A DNA stretch of 64,000 nucleotides from Puccinia triticina (lineage: Eukaryota > Basidiomycota > Pucciniomycetes > Pucciniales > Pucciniaceae). The notes under the pieces are model-generated. The model was given only the letters and a program-made list of their open reading frames with translations, had not been told where the DNA came from and did not search any database. Both the position numbers and the translations under genes were made by a program. Within the stretch, counting starts at the first letter, position 1, and every line of letters starts with the position of its first letter. Where the stretch lies: assembly GCF_026914185.1 (NCBI RefSeq), contig NC_070558.1, forward strand, positions 8,379,501 through 8,443,500, given 5' to 3'. Of this stretch, positions 22,591 through 33,500 are shown one piece after another.

Positions 22591-24010
22591 CTTTTTGCAG
22601 TGTGTGAAGCCCCCACCTCTTGTGGTGTTTCACAAGATCACCTCAGATTTTTATACTTCCTGCCCACTCATTTCAAGCCTGTTTCACCTTCCTAGCTGGT
22701 AGAGATCCTGTTACTCACATCTCACCAGTCAGGTGAGCCTTTTCCATTTTCCTTCTTCTCTCTCCCATCCTTCTGTTCCCTGGTTGTACATACTAAGCAA
22801 TCCTGTTCCCCACATCTCTCCGTCTAGCTTGTTTCCCCTTTCACCAAGAATTATATTTCATGAACAATATCTTGGTCTCTGAGACCCGTGCCCTGTCCCT
22901 CTGATCCATTGTGATAGTGCAGTTACATACACATGAAATATATTACATACATACGGAGAATCCAGTCTTACACAACTGTACAAAATTTACATATATGCAC
23001 CCTGTTGGTCACCACAGTGAATTGGACGGAAAAATCCATGATGGAGACACAAGGACAAGGGAGGTGGAAGGAAGGAGAATAAGAGAGAAGCTTTGACCCC
23101 AAAATCCTGGACAGAAGGAAGATTCTAGTGAGGTGCAGAGTGCATGCAAGTTTTTGCAAGGTGGCTTGGTTACATAGCAACACATTTTACATGTATTCCT
23201 GTGCATGCAGTGCAGTACTAACATACACAGTCTGTGCAACTGCATACCTCTCACCACGGATGTTTGCTCAGCACCTGTTTACGAGTGTCTTTGCACAATT
23301 CATGCCAAGGTTTGGTCCAATCCTTGTTGGTTACTGGTTTGAAGTTGGTTTGAAGTTGGTTTGAAGTTGGTCTGATCTTGGTTCAAAGACCAGGTCATGT
23401 AATGCACAATCTATACTGATATTACCTGGAATCATGCCAGATGTTTTGTGTAATTTAACCGTATAATGTACACCATAACTATGTTGAAACCCAGCCCAAC
23501 ATTATGATCAGTTGTACTCAATCTATAATTGTGACCATGATGATTTTTAACCTCTGTGTAAACCCATACATTACAGGTTGCTCTGGAACATTCTTTTTAT
23601 AATTTTCAGTGCACACAGAATTCAAAAGGAGGTGTGTGAGGTGACAGAGTAATTATCAATGCTGCTTGAACTTGGTCCCCTTGGGCCAAGGTATAATATG
23701 GAGAAGGTATCTTATCCTTGCCAAAAATATACCAGTTTTTCTTGAATCATGATTTTAATCTGGTTTGAATTTGGTGTGCATTTTCTGAGGGGTTAGCTGG
23801 AAGAATTTGTCACACAACTGTACGCCCGTACGTTTTTGTGAAACCTATATTACCACACATTCTCTTGTCAGGATTTTCTGTAGTGATAAAGAAACCCCGG
23901 ATAATCTGGGGCTCCCCTGAACTTAGCCCAGACTTCCAACTCTCTTGTGAAAAAAATCATAAAATTTGCTAAAAACATTATGTGAGAATGCTTGCAGCCC
24001 AGATGCCTAT
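22591..24010. other. No supported gene
   Basis: Pyrimidine-rich (22620-22860) then AT-rich sequence. It contains a short direct repeat, GAAGTTGGTTT three times near 23340-23370, and a small hairpin CCCCGGATAATCTGGGG near 23894. Nothing recognisable as coding was seen. Confidence 0.4.
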
Positions 24011-24017
24011 CTGCCAC

Positions 24018-24493
24018 CAACGGTGGGCCGCTACGCTACACTACGCTACAGGGCCACTTAGCGTTAGCGTAGCGGCAAAAAGCGCCCGCCCATTTTGAGT
24101 AGCGTTAGCGCGCTGTTAGCGCCGCTACGCTGCGCTACGTTTCAGCGGCGCTAACAGCGCGCCAATTGTTTGTTAGTGTTAGCGCGCCGCTACAGTCACT
24201 ACGCTACGCTACGCTGCGCTACGGCGCTTTTAGCGGAAAAAAGGCATTTTTTTCAGCTAAAAGCGCTGTGGCGCACCGTAGCGCGCGCTCTTTTGCGCCC
24301 TGCGTGTGTAGCGTTAGCGCAATTGCGCGCATCTGCGCTAACGCTACGCTAACAGCTAAATTAGCTGTGCACCCTTTGCGTGTAGCGTTAGCGCAGAAAG
24401 GTGCAATTCCGCTAACGCTACGCTAAAATTTAGCGGAATTCCGCTACGCTACGCCACGCTAACGCTACGGTTAGCGTAGCTGGCCCACCGTTG
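24018..24493. mobile_element. hAT-type MITE made of GCTACGCTAACG iterations, 476 bp
   Basis: Ends CAACGGTGGGCC and GGCCCACCGTTG are flanked by CTGCCACC at 24011-24018 and 24494-24501 (8 bp, one base shared with the terminus). Almost the whole interior is built of GCTACGC, GCTAACGC and TAGCGTTAGCG units in both orientations, so it folds on itself and opens several spurious frames. A 22-bp fragment of the same end is at 26339-26360. Confidence 0.88.
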
Positions 24494-24501
24494 CTGCCAC
24501 C

Positions 24502-25468
24502 TGCAAGATCACAAGGTGCTTGTGGAGATTGATCAGTTCAATTTTTCATCATTTGATGCAAAAATAAAACATCAAGGGGATAGCCAGTGAGTGAAGCTAG
24601 CTCAGTTCAATAGGAAATCACCTTTTCTCTCAAAATATGTGATGCTTATAGCATCAATCAATACAAAAGATATAAGTATCCACTATGTTAATTTTTTTCC
24701 ACCAGTCTATGAATATCTTGAGTGATAAAAACAGAAATAAGATTCATTGAATTTATGCACTTTCATCACAAAGGTATATCTACCAAGCCAAAAGTTTTGT
24801 TTTTCATATATGAAAACACATTTTGAGCGGTGTGGACGGCATAATAAGCACATGATCAATGAAAATATATTGTTACATCAAGAAAAATCTGGTTTCTTCC
24901 CAGAAATGGAGATTTCTTTGCAATGCAGTTGAACACAGGTTCTGGAAAAGATAAAATTACTCAAATAGTCCAGTGGGGGTGGATATCAGGTTGATATGAA
25001 ACCATGTCCAACATGAATTCATACAAGATTCAGCATCAATTCAGACACACTTGAGCATAAATTCAATCCAAAATTACACATAAATTGGTGTCAAGTTCTG
25101 CAAGAGATCTTAAAGGGTTCCTAAAGAGAGGGGTGAAGGCGCTTGCATGCAAGTGCTGAGCAAAAATCTGTGGTGTCTGCAGCATAAAACCCTCATTGTT
25201 TGGCAGGCAGTACAGTACAGTACAGGTGTACAGGGGCTGTGCAACTGATATACTTTGCAGCTAAATTCCCTCACAAATTTTCTCCTGGAGCTGAAATACC
25301 TCACTCTTTAATATGAAAGGAGGTCTTCTCCCCACCATAAATTCTATTTTTCCCCATCAACCTACAGTGGTCTGATAACATATGGTAGGAGTAGCAGTAG
25401 CAGTTTAGAAGTGGTAATTTTGAGTAGCGTAGAGGTTATTCAGCTAGCAGAGGCTTAGCACAGTAGTA
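24502..25468. other. No supported gene
   Basis: AT-rich unique-looking sequence without recognisable coding content or strong repeats. Confidence 0.4.
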
Positions 25469-25702
25469 CACTACAAAAAAAACTGTGTCAACTGTGAGCA
25501 GTTGACATGTGGTAACTCTGAGGAAGCTTGTGGTGTTACACCATTTGACTCAACCCAAGCTTCAATGCACAGTCACTGTGCACCTTGCACAGTGACTGTG
25601 CCAACAAAGACACTTGTGCATTCATGTGGAGTTACAATGGCAGCTTGGCTTGAGTATCCTGCATGTCAACTGCAAGCAGTTGTCCAAGTTTTTTTTGCAG
25701 TG
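25469..25702. mobile_element. CACTA-type MITE, 234 bp
   Basis: Ends CACTACAAAAAAAACTG and AAGTTTTTTTTGCAGTG are flanked by GTA on both sides. Inverted GTCAACTG(T/C)(G/A)AGCAGTTG palindromes lie inside each end. Further internal palindromes occur (CACAGTCACTGTG at about 25568). Confidence 0.82.
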
Positions 25703-26225
25703 GTAGAATCAATATTAAAAAAAATCAACAACCAACAAACCATTCTCTTTATTAGCATATTAGTAGTAGTTCAATTTATTTTAGAAATTATAAAATCAAC
25801 AAAAGTAGAAGAGCTTTGCCAAACACCTTGTCCATATCTATAGCTGGTCTAAAAGCATATTCAATTAGATATCCAGGTCTGATAGAGATTACTACATGAA
25901 AGTAAGAGCTATCTTAGAATCTGCCACATTTTTCTCAAATATTGATTACAGGACTGTTGGTTATTTGCATAATACTATTAGATGGGCATTTCCTTCAAAC
26001 CACCCGTAAGTTGTAATAGCCTTTCAACCTATCATACAATTTATTTCCCCCTCAAAGGAACTTCAATTACCCATCCATCCCTGGAGTCCTACAAAACTCA
26101 GTAATCTGGTCAGGAAATACTACCATAAGTTATTTCCTTCAGTGCTGGTTGATTTGAACCCGGGTACATGGAGCCTTTTTTGCCTAAAATGAGACACCTG
26201 CACCTGTAGAGTGGGTACCTTCCAC
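25703..26225. other. No supported gene
   Basis: AT-rich spacer between two CACTA-type elements. Nothing recognisable. Confidence 0.4.
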
Positions 26226-26505
26226 CACTGCAAGAAAAACTCTAGAAACTGTTTGCAGTTGTGATGCAGCAAGCTTGAATCAAGCCTCAGCTCAAGCTGG
26301 AGTCAAGCACCCAAATTCCATGCTGGTGCACCTTCAGTGTCAACGGTGGGCCGCTACGCTTCAGTGTGTACCTTGTTCAGCATCTCAATGCTTAACATAC
26401 TGTAGTGCTCATGCAGTAGGCTGAGACAAATGTTCAACCTTGCAAATGAGCATCCCCCTGAGCACCCTTTCATTTGCTTTTAGAAAACACTCCATGTGCC
26501 ATTTA

Positions 26506-26701
26506 GGGTGTTCAAAGTTGACTTGCATAAAATCACAACACCATAAAATCATAAAATTCTGAGCTGAAAAAAATATGTACCAACCAAACACTCAAATTAC
26601 AGCAACATTTCTAGAATGGTACATATGAAATCATCACTTGAAAGTTTTATGATTTTATGATTTTTGGTATTGAAAATTTTATGATTTCAACTTTGAACAC
26701 C
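26506..26701. mobile_element. Harbinger-type MITE (GGTGTTCAAAGTTG family)
   Basis: Ends GGGTGTTCAAAGTTG and CAACTTTGAACACC are flanked by TTA (26503-26505 and 26702-26704). The interior is AT-rich with CATAAAATCATAAAAT in one arm and ATTTTATGATTT in the other. Confidence 0.82.
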
Positions 26702-26704
26702 TTA

Positions 26705-26865
26705 GGCCCCGTTTGGCTGCCGTTTTATACGTCATAAATGGTCAAATTTATGACGCGCAACCCCCGGGGGTTTCAAAGTTTTGATGGCAACGGGGGGCGA
26801 ACTTTGGGTTGCGGCGTCATATATTCAACCATTTATGACGTATAACGCGGCAGCCAAATGGGGCC
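26705..26865. mobile_element. Harbinger-type MITE (GGCCCCGTTTGG family), 161 bp
   Basis: Ends GGCCCCGTTTGGCTGCCG and CGGCAGCCAAATGGGGCC are flanked by TTA (26702-26704 and 26866-26868). It is a near-complete palindrome with ACGTCATAAATGGT and CATTTATGACGT in the arms. It abuts the previous MITE and shares its TTA. Confidence 0.86.
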
Positions 26866-26953
26866 TTAATTGAATCCAGCCAGAATAACATAAAAAGGGT
26901 ATGTACACATGAAAGGGATGTGTACATATGAGAGGAATATGTATGCATGAAAG

Positions 26954-27169
26954 CACTGCCAGCATAATTGGCTGGGTTGAGGTTATCCCAGTTAAAATGG
27001 GATGAGCTCAACCAATTTAAACTTGGTTGATCTCAACTGATGAAATATAAATCCAAGGTACCCCCCTTGGGTTCATATTTCATTGGACGAGATCAACCCA
27101 TTTTAAATTGGTTGAGTGCATCCCAGTTAAACTGGGATGACTTAATCACAGCCAAATATGCTGGCAGTG
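26954..27169. mobile_element. CACTG-type MITE, second copy
   Basis: Ends CACTGCCAGCA and TGCTGGCAGTG are flanked by AAG on both sides. It is very similar to 12042-12257 and inserted within the satellite of the host CACTA-type element. Confidence 0.88.
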
Positions 27170-27189
27170 AAGGGGAATGTGAGAAGGTG

Positions 27190-27720
27190 TATTAACACAT
27201 AAAAAGGATATGTACACATGACAAAAGGGGTATGCATGCATGAAAGGGGTATGTATGCATGAAAGGGGTATGTGCAGTAAGGGATATTTGCTCGTGACAG
27301 GGATATGCAAACATCAAAGGGGTATGTAAACCTGAACAATGAAAGGTTTGAAAAGGATGTAAAAAACTCAAAGGGGACATGTAAACATAAAAGTGTCACG
27401 AAAGCATGATGAAAGGGGTATGTACACATTGTGAAAGGGATACATGCACATGAAAGGGATACACGCACATGAAAGGGATACACGCACATGAAAGGGATAC
27501 ACGCACGTGAAAGGGATACACGCACATGAAAGGGATACACGCACATGAAAGGGATACACGCACATGAAAGGGATACACGCACATGAAAGGGATATACGCA
27601 GATCAAAGGGATACACGCACATCAAAGGGATACACGCACATCAAAGGGATACATGCACATGAAAGGGATACCCACACATGAAAGTGATACACGCACATGA
27701 AAGGGGTGAATACATACAAA
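27190..27720. repeat. Minisatellite, 19-bp unit ACATGAAAGGGATACACGC
   Basis: About 27430-27710 is a regular array of the 19-bp unit with few variants (CATCAAAGG, CACGTG). Flanking parts are looser AAAGGGGTATGTRYRCATG repeats. Because 19 is not a multiple of three, all three minus-strand frames stay open and encode the same 19-residue cycle (MCVYPFHVRVSLSCACIPF). These frames are repeat by-products. Looser arrays of the same motif occur at 16690-16830 and 20065-20400 in the sister element. Confidence 0.9.
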
Positions 27721-27898
27721 AGGGATATTTGCACAGTATCAACTCAGTTTTTTGTACCTTAGACTCACTCTTGCATAAATTATGCAATGTGCATGGAAAT
27801 TGAATCAACCAGTGCTTGGTTCTTGCATGAGGCACAGCTTGCCTTGAGCTCTTGCATCTCAACTGCAAGCAGTTTCTAGATTTTTTCTTGCAGTGCAC

Positions 27899-28590
27899 TT
27901 CAAATACACCAAGGGAGGCAGATCACTTGAGCTAGTTGTGCTGCCATCTTTTTTTTCATTGTTGGATTGGGATTTGTCTTCTTGTGCCAACTGCTGTCAA
28001 AGCCGCTTAAGTGATCAAGGCATCTTCTGGACAAGCACACAGCTGAGGCCTTGGATCCTATCAGATATGAGCTCCAACTGCTTCGGAGGATGGGTGGTCT
28101 GGAGCCTGCACAGCTCAGCTGGATCCATGAGCGGGTGTGGATGACCAATACCCAGGCACCCGCATGGATTTTTGCAGAATCCCAGACATCCACATCCAAA
28201 CCCGCACTGGCGGGTACCCACCAGCAGATAGCAGGTAACCCGCAGCAGATAGCAGGTAACCCGCAGCAGATAGCAGGTACCTTCAGCGGGTTTGTTTCAA
28301 CCAGCTCTAATACCCTATTTGAATCCCCAGATGAGAGCATACACCGGGCATACAATGTTTTTCTGTGCCATAGATAAAAAAAAAGTCACTAAGGTTGGGG
28401 TACAGTGAAATGAAGATGAATTGAAGACAGTTCATATCTATCCAAATAGTAAGCTTAAAGAATGTGGGTGTTGAGTAGGATAAATTATTATTCACTAGCA
28501 AAGCTTAACAGTTCAAGGAAGAGCGTTGAGAATGCTGTATGAAAAAATGGTAGAAGTTAAGCATGAAGAAATCCAGACATTTGAGAGTTA
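27899..28590. other. Degenerate hAT-type MITE relic with a 21-bp repeat; no gene
   Basis: About 28118-28312 resembles the TAGAGCTGG MITEs at 51910 and 52943: it is rich in GCGGGTACC-like motifs and ends in CCAGCTCTA. It contains three copies of a 21-bp unit, CAGCAGATAGCAGGTAACCCG (28224-28285). The rest is AT-rich 3' flank of the next gene. Confidence 0.5.
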
Positions 28591-28596
28591 AGAGCG

Positions 28597-30876
28597 CTAG
28601 ATTGGAAGACCTGCACCCTTTCTGCATGCGTAGGTGGTAGTTTTGTGCCTGGAGTACTTCAAGTTTCGTACATCTGGATCAAGATTCAAGAGATTTTAAT
28701 TTTTGAGGAATCATGTCATTTGAAAAACGAAGGGTGATTTGGGGACTTACAGTCATCTCTCATGTCACAGACAGGCAAGTTGATAACACAATCTTCACTC
28801 ATGATGTCGTTTGGAGAAACCCTGTGTGGCAAGAAATTATTTAGCCACCAAGAAGTTTCCTTGTGTTGAAAGGTGGAGAGACTCACTTGGTGATGTCAGC
28901 AAAAACATCGTGCTCAAAGTTGCCGTACTTCTTTTGGCACTCCCAAGAGTTCTTGACAATGTATTCGACACTGAAGCCGTATTTGTTGGTAACAGAAGAT
29001 GCGCCATAAACAGTGTTGATTGTCTTCTTTTTGTGAGCCCGGACAACATTGAAAAGTCTGTGAAGATATAATGGGAAAATCAAAATTGTCAGCAGTAGTG
29101 TGTGGTGTGGGAAAAGTGGAGGATCCGCACAGTTTCTGATTAGGGTCACAGTACGAGAGATGATCATTTCCTTCACGCGCGCCGCCAGGTCCTTTGCCGT
29201 GGCAATCATCCTAGGTCATGTTGAAAATGTTAGAGCCTGTGCATGAAAGGGTACAAGTCACCAGTCTCATTGGTGATTGGGGACTTACGGGTGTGATCGT
29301 AACATACGCATTCTGGTGGTGATTTGATTCAAATTTGTTCGAGTCAGTACAGACACTTAAGGTAGTAATTGTAGGTGTGAAGCAGTTTGTTGTCACTTGC
29401 CTGTGCTCGAAGTAGCCTTGCCAACAAGCGACCTTGGACAACACGCATGATTGTTTTTTCGGTGGTCTCCATGAGGCCAACGGGTGATGCTGGGTTGAAG
29501 AAGTGGCCGCCTGCCAAAACCTTGGCTAGACCGTTTTGAGATGTTATTCCATTTGTGAAAGACTTTTCCGTAGCTTCGGTGACATGCCGGGAAAGCTCTC
29601 CTTGAGCTTGTGTAATGTAGAATGAAAGCTTCGACCACTACGATAACCACGTACATGTTAGTGCGCTGACGGACGAGGAGGTGAGTTTTCATGTCTACTT
29701 ACGGACACAAAGGATGCGGTCTTGGGTGCGCCTTGGATCCAAGCAGCTATACCCGCTCCAATACCCGTCAAAAATAGAATTTCAGCTGCGACCTCGAAAG
29801 CACCAAGGACTCCACTGGCAAAAAAGGTGATGAGAAGTAGGGCAGTTGCTCCATAAGCGATTCCACGGTACATGTCGGTGAATATCCACTTCAAATCGAC
29901 CTCAAATCGGGAGTCAGAAATATTTTCGATGCTGGATTTGTGCAGACGTTGCTTGTATCAGTTTCGGGGACAGCAAAGAGTAATGTGGGCCAATCTCCTT
30001 ACAGGTCTTGGCACATAGATGCGGCAACGGCTAAAAGCAAACATTTGTGAGCATCGAGTTAGTCGAACTGAATCTACGGAGTGACTTGATCTACTCACCT
30101 TGTAATTGGGAGAGGGAATAGTTGATCGAGTCCGTCAAGGCGTTCATAAAGGAAGTGTATTCCTGAGTAGCGTACAGCACCTGCCATGCGGGAGCTTTGA
30201 CAGGATGACATAGCTAGCACCGGACATCATCCAAGAGAAAGTGGAATCAAATTTGTGGATCATGAGCCTAAATGTTCAGGGAGGGGGTTCTTACTTGACC
30301 AGCATTGCAGTTCTCCCCGATTCCGCATATGAAATTCCTGGCACCGTTGGCAGCAGCGTATTGCTAGAGAAGGAGACGGTCAGCATAGGGCGAATTATGG
30401 GGATGCACCATGGCTGAACTACTGACAGCCATCGTCATGTTTTGTCCTCCAGGTAGGCTCTTCAATGTGTTATCAATGTCGAGGAGCTTCCATGTATCAG
30501 GTGTAATTGGAAGTTTCTGGCAGGCGCGAGGATCGCTAGGGGTTTGTGGAGTAGATGGACCTGGATGAAGTAGCGAACTTTTAAGCCCGTTGAAATCAGA
30601 ACAGGCTGGGAAGCGTAGACTTTGACTAACTGGTAACGCTCGCTGGCGTTGTTACGGCAGGCGCGCTGGCAGGCGACGCTGGTACTCCGGCAGCTGACGG
30701 ATGCAAAAAGGTTAGGCGGTCCGAGATTGAACGAGTGCAAAACTAGGATGGTGGCGAGGAAGCTTACTTGGGAGAGCCCGTTTCTGATGGGTGAACGCTT
30801 CATGGTCTGGCACTTTGGCCTCACAGCTCGCTGACAGCAGCGAAAGCGAAGCACAACACACAATTGTGAGCTTCAT
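28597..30876 (-). CDS. Secreted/membrane protein of a rust-type family (DUF7872-like), 13 exons
   Basis: Exons (minus): 30876-30768, 30693-30631, 30560-30427, 30363-30295, 30180-30099, 30030-30003, 29931-29703, 29637-29401, 29312-29289, 29210-29131, 29057-28887, 28821-28751, 28673-28597. All junctions are in phase, giving 457 aa. It begins with a signal peptide (MKLTIVCCASLSLLSASCEA), then an Ala/Pro/Thr-rich stretch. The main domain has DPRACQKLPITPDTWKLLD, NFICGIGENCNAGQ, a hydrophobic segment GATALLLITFFASGVLGAFE, and a Cys-containing C-terminal part (DDCHGKGPGG, CDPNQK, NSWECQKKYG, EDCVINLPVCDM). An in-frame ATG at 30909 would add 11 residues. The layout resembles the DUF7872 family of basidiomycetes, from memory; function unknown. 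One intron (29400-29313) is GC-AG and exon 9 is only 24 nt. No stop or frameshift was seen, so it is probably functional. Confidence 0.85.
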
Positions 30877-30909
30877 CAATTGAAGTCCTTTGGACTGAGT
30901 CCTTCGCAT

Positions 30910-31735
30910 GTCGGTTCGGTCAAAGGGATAGTGATTCGTGGTGATGAGGGTATCTTCGGTGGTTATGAATTATGAACTGAACGAACGTATGTTTGATAGG
31001 AATCGGTGGATGGAAAGGATGAAGGGCCTGATTGAATTCTCCCGACTTTTGTCCAGTTGAGGTGCCCTAATTTTTTTTTCTAGTCTTGAAGGACTCTGAC
31101 GAATTCACCGATGCCAACTGAGACACGTCTCCAGTCCTGCGTGTACAAAATACTGCGTTCTTAACTTGTAGCTGGAGCTGTCCAGACGAGGACTTCGTGG
31201 CCAGAGCCAGAAAATGGCAGAGGAGCCCATGATCCGAACTGCAAGACAGCGTTTCACTGATGGGGAGCACCAAGGTGAAACACTTCTACAGATCCAATAC
31301 CCTCCTGGCAAAACACTGGCCGCATTGCACCGACCGGCCTGCGGGACGGCGTCCCCTCCAATTACAGATTAGTTTATAAGAAGGGTTGCTCAGAATCAGA
31401 TTGATTGCCAGGCCCCCTATGGTGGATACTAAAACCGAGACGCTCGGCACATGGAGTCGGACGCTGGGATTATCTGAGAGAGGACAGGGTCGCTGCAGCC
31501 AGGCTTCGGGGCTGGACTCGCGGATTGAGCCTCTTTCAGGAGGGACTCCCTCCAGTCGGCGCCGCGCGACCGAGGCGAGACCTCTGACTTTCCCTCTGAC
31601 ACTGGCGTATTCTATACAAAAAGACTTGCTCCAACCATTGTCACCAATCTAGTGTAGAAATAAAGGCTGGTCCTGGTAGGAAATTACCAAGTCCGCCCTT
31701 CTTCAAGAATAGTTTCCCGGGCTTGAGTTATTATC
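30910..31735. other. Promoter side of the 13-exon gene; no other gene
   Basis: Mixed-composition sequence. Short frames at 31067-31311 (minus) and 31386-31652 (plus) are not recognisable and lack coding-like structure. Confidence 0.4.
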
Positions 31736-31739
31736 AGTG

Positions 31740-32650
31740 ATGTTTGATCTGTACCACTACCATCTTCTAATTTTCAGCGCTCTGCAGTGAGCCTGAATTT
31801 TTGCATAATAATCTGCAGGTGATAAAGCTCCGTACTCTGTAAGTGCAAAAAAACTCTTATAATGCTCTCAGTACCATCTGTAAGTTGTAAGTACCATGAT
31901 GAATATTAAGATAGATGATGGGAAGAAGGAAGAGATCCCAAAAAATTTCCTCCTTCCTCCCCTCCACACTCATCCACTTTTGTTACTAGTGCTACCCAAA
32001 TCTGCACCAAGACAATATCCCGCACTATTCTGCCATCTCCGCCCAACATCTGCAAGGTACAGTACTCCCAGGCACACTCCTCTACAATGCTTGACCTCCC
32101 ACCTCCTCACTTTGAAAAAAAAAAAAACTCAAGAAACTGCTGCCAGTTGACATGCCATATTACAAAGGCGCCTTTGTAATATTGCATGTCAACTGGCAGC
32201 AGTTTCTTGAGTTTTTTTTTTCACAGTGCCTCTGTCTAGCCCCCAAAAGTCAGTCTCTCACCAGCGCCTTAAACCCAGCTCCATCCACTGATGGAAACCG
32301 CTTCAACTACACACCTCCAGTTGGCCGCAGTCCAGCTATTTCCCTCCGCTCCTCTCCGCCTATCCAATCTGGCTACCAATCCACAATCTGTGGTTTGTCC
32401 CAGTTGCTTGCATTCCCAAATGTGCAACTTGATGTATGCATTTTCCTGAGATTTCTGACATCACCACCCATACTATGTCACCAAATGTGTGTTGAGCTCA
32501 GCCATGTGTACATTCCTGCTGGTGCTACAGCCAAGTGGACATTCCGTCAACCCATGCCCATATAAACCACCACACTGGAAACCTATGAAATGAATAAAGT
32601 GTGTTTCTCTTGGAGATTTTCACCAACAATCCAACCATCTATCTACAAGA
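31740..32650 (+). repeat. LTR-like copy 1 (solo or truncated), interrupted by a MITE
   Basis: It aligns in blocks with 57191-57995: GCATAATAATCTGCAGGTGA/AGCGTAATAATCCGCAAGTGA, CTCTGTCTAGCCCCC, GCCGCAGTCCAG, and the TATA box region CCCATATAAACCACCAC/CCTATATAAACCACCAC. AATAAAGTGTG at about 32594 may be a polyadenylation signal. The exact borders were not determined, and the internal retrotransposon part was not recognised. Confidence 0.65.
32108..32228. mobile_element. 121-bp near-perfect palindromic CACTA-type MITE
   Basis: Ends CACTTTGAAAA and TTTTTCACAGTG are flanked by CCT on both sides (32105-32107 and 32229-32231). The arms are complementary over about 50 bp (AACTCAAGAAACTGCTGCCA with TGGCAGCAGTTTCTTGAGTT) and meet at CAAAGGCGCCTTTG. 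The homologous LTR at 57191-57995 lacks it (position about 57645), giving an internal empty site. Confidence 0.93.
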
Positions 32651-32999
32651 AATCCAACAGAATCTATCCAAAAAATGCAACCTCCAGATCTCACTACAAA
32701 CCATATTGAATGAGCTTCATTGACACCTCCACATGAGTCAAAAAGCCATGATGAAGGACCAATAATGACCTGACTGAACAAGCCAATTACATCCTTCTCA
32801 TGGCCCACTACAAGCCTAAATGCCTTGTCTTCACTGGTAAGTCCTATGATCTTCTTTTCTCATCTCCATTAATTTGATCTTTTACCATAGCCAAATTTTC
32901 TCTCTTTTAGGCAAAAGCGGGGTAAATCTGGATGTGGTGATTTGTACTTGGGGTTAGGCGTGTGTGAGAGGACCTCATATTCATGGCTTGCTGCTTGCT

Positions 33000-33500
33000 G
33001 TAGCAAGGGCAACCCAGCTGTGGCCCTCAGTGGTCTTGTTGCAGTTATGGTACAGCCCAAAAACATCATACAAATTGATTTCGAGACATACTGAGAACAC
33101 ATGTTGATGAGTAAATTTATGTGTTGATTCTGAGATCAACATCCAAAACTTACCATTTGATGTTGGAAGCTTCCCAGCATGAATCCATTCCCAGGAACCC
33201 AAAGTGTCATTGTGAGGACAATGCACAAATACATCACAGCAGAAATCTCTAATAGATTGTTGAGGATCATGGCTGTAACCTTATCTATCTTCTCACCTAC
33301 CTACCCAACAAAAACCCAATTGAAAAGGTGTTCAGTGCATTAAAAATTGACTTCGTGATGATATGGAGAGCTCAATGGGGGCAAAACCAATGGGGAGGCA
33401 ATCAAGGCCTTCACACAGCTTGTCTTCACCCCAGAATTCATGCAAGGCCTGTTATAAGGCTCTGGTTACAGGTCAAGAATCAAACCAAGCAATCAAATTT
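33000..33500 (+). pseudogene. IS630/Tc1-mariner-type transposase relic
   Basis: The plus strand keeps EDNAQIHHSRNL at about 33214-33249, then two adjacent stops, VEDHGCNLIYLLTYLPN, and KNPIEKVFSALKIDF (about 33310-33354). The Asp of DNA (33217) and the Glu of NPIEK (33322) are 34 residues apart, the D34E spacing of Tc1/mariner/pogo-type catalytic domains. Upstream coding is too degraded to follow. Confidence 0.8.

Larger units (their letters stand above)
26226..27895. mobile_element. CACTA-type non-autonomous element, 1.67 kb, with nested MITEs
   Basis: Ends CACTGCAAGAAAAACTCTAG and TAGATTTTTTCTTGCAGTG are flanked by CAC on both sides (26223-26225 and 27896-27898). Inside are a 22-bp fragment of the GCTACGC MITE, two adjacent Harbinger-type MITEs (26506-26701, 26705-26865), a CACTG MITE (26954-27169) and a long AAAGGGATA minisatellite. 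A larger sister copy is 13936-20525. Confidence 0.85.

Noticed and set aside
27142..27625. Several 60-150-codon frames on the minus strand
   Set aside because: All are produced by the 19-bp satellite, which is open in every phase. There is no independent coding evidence.
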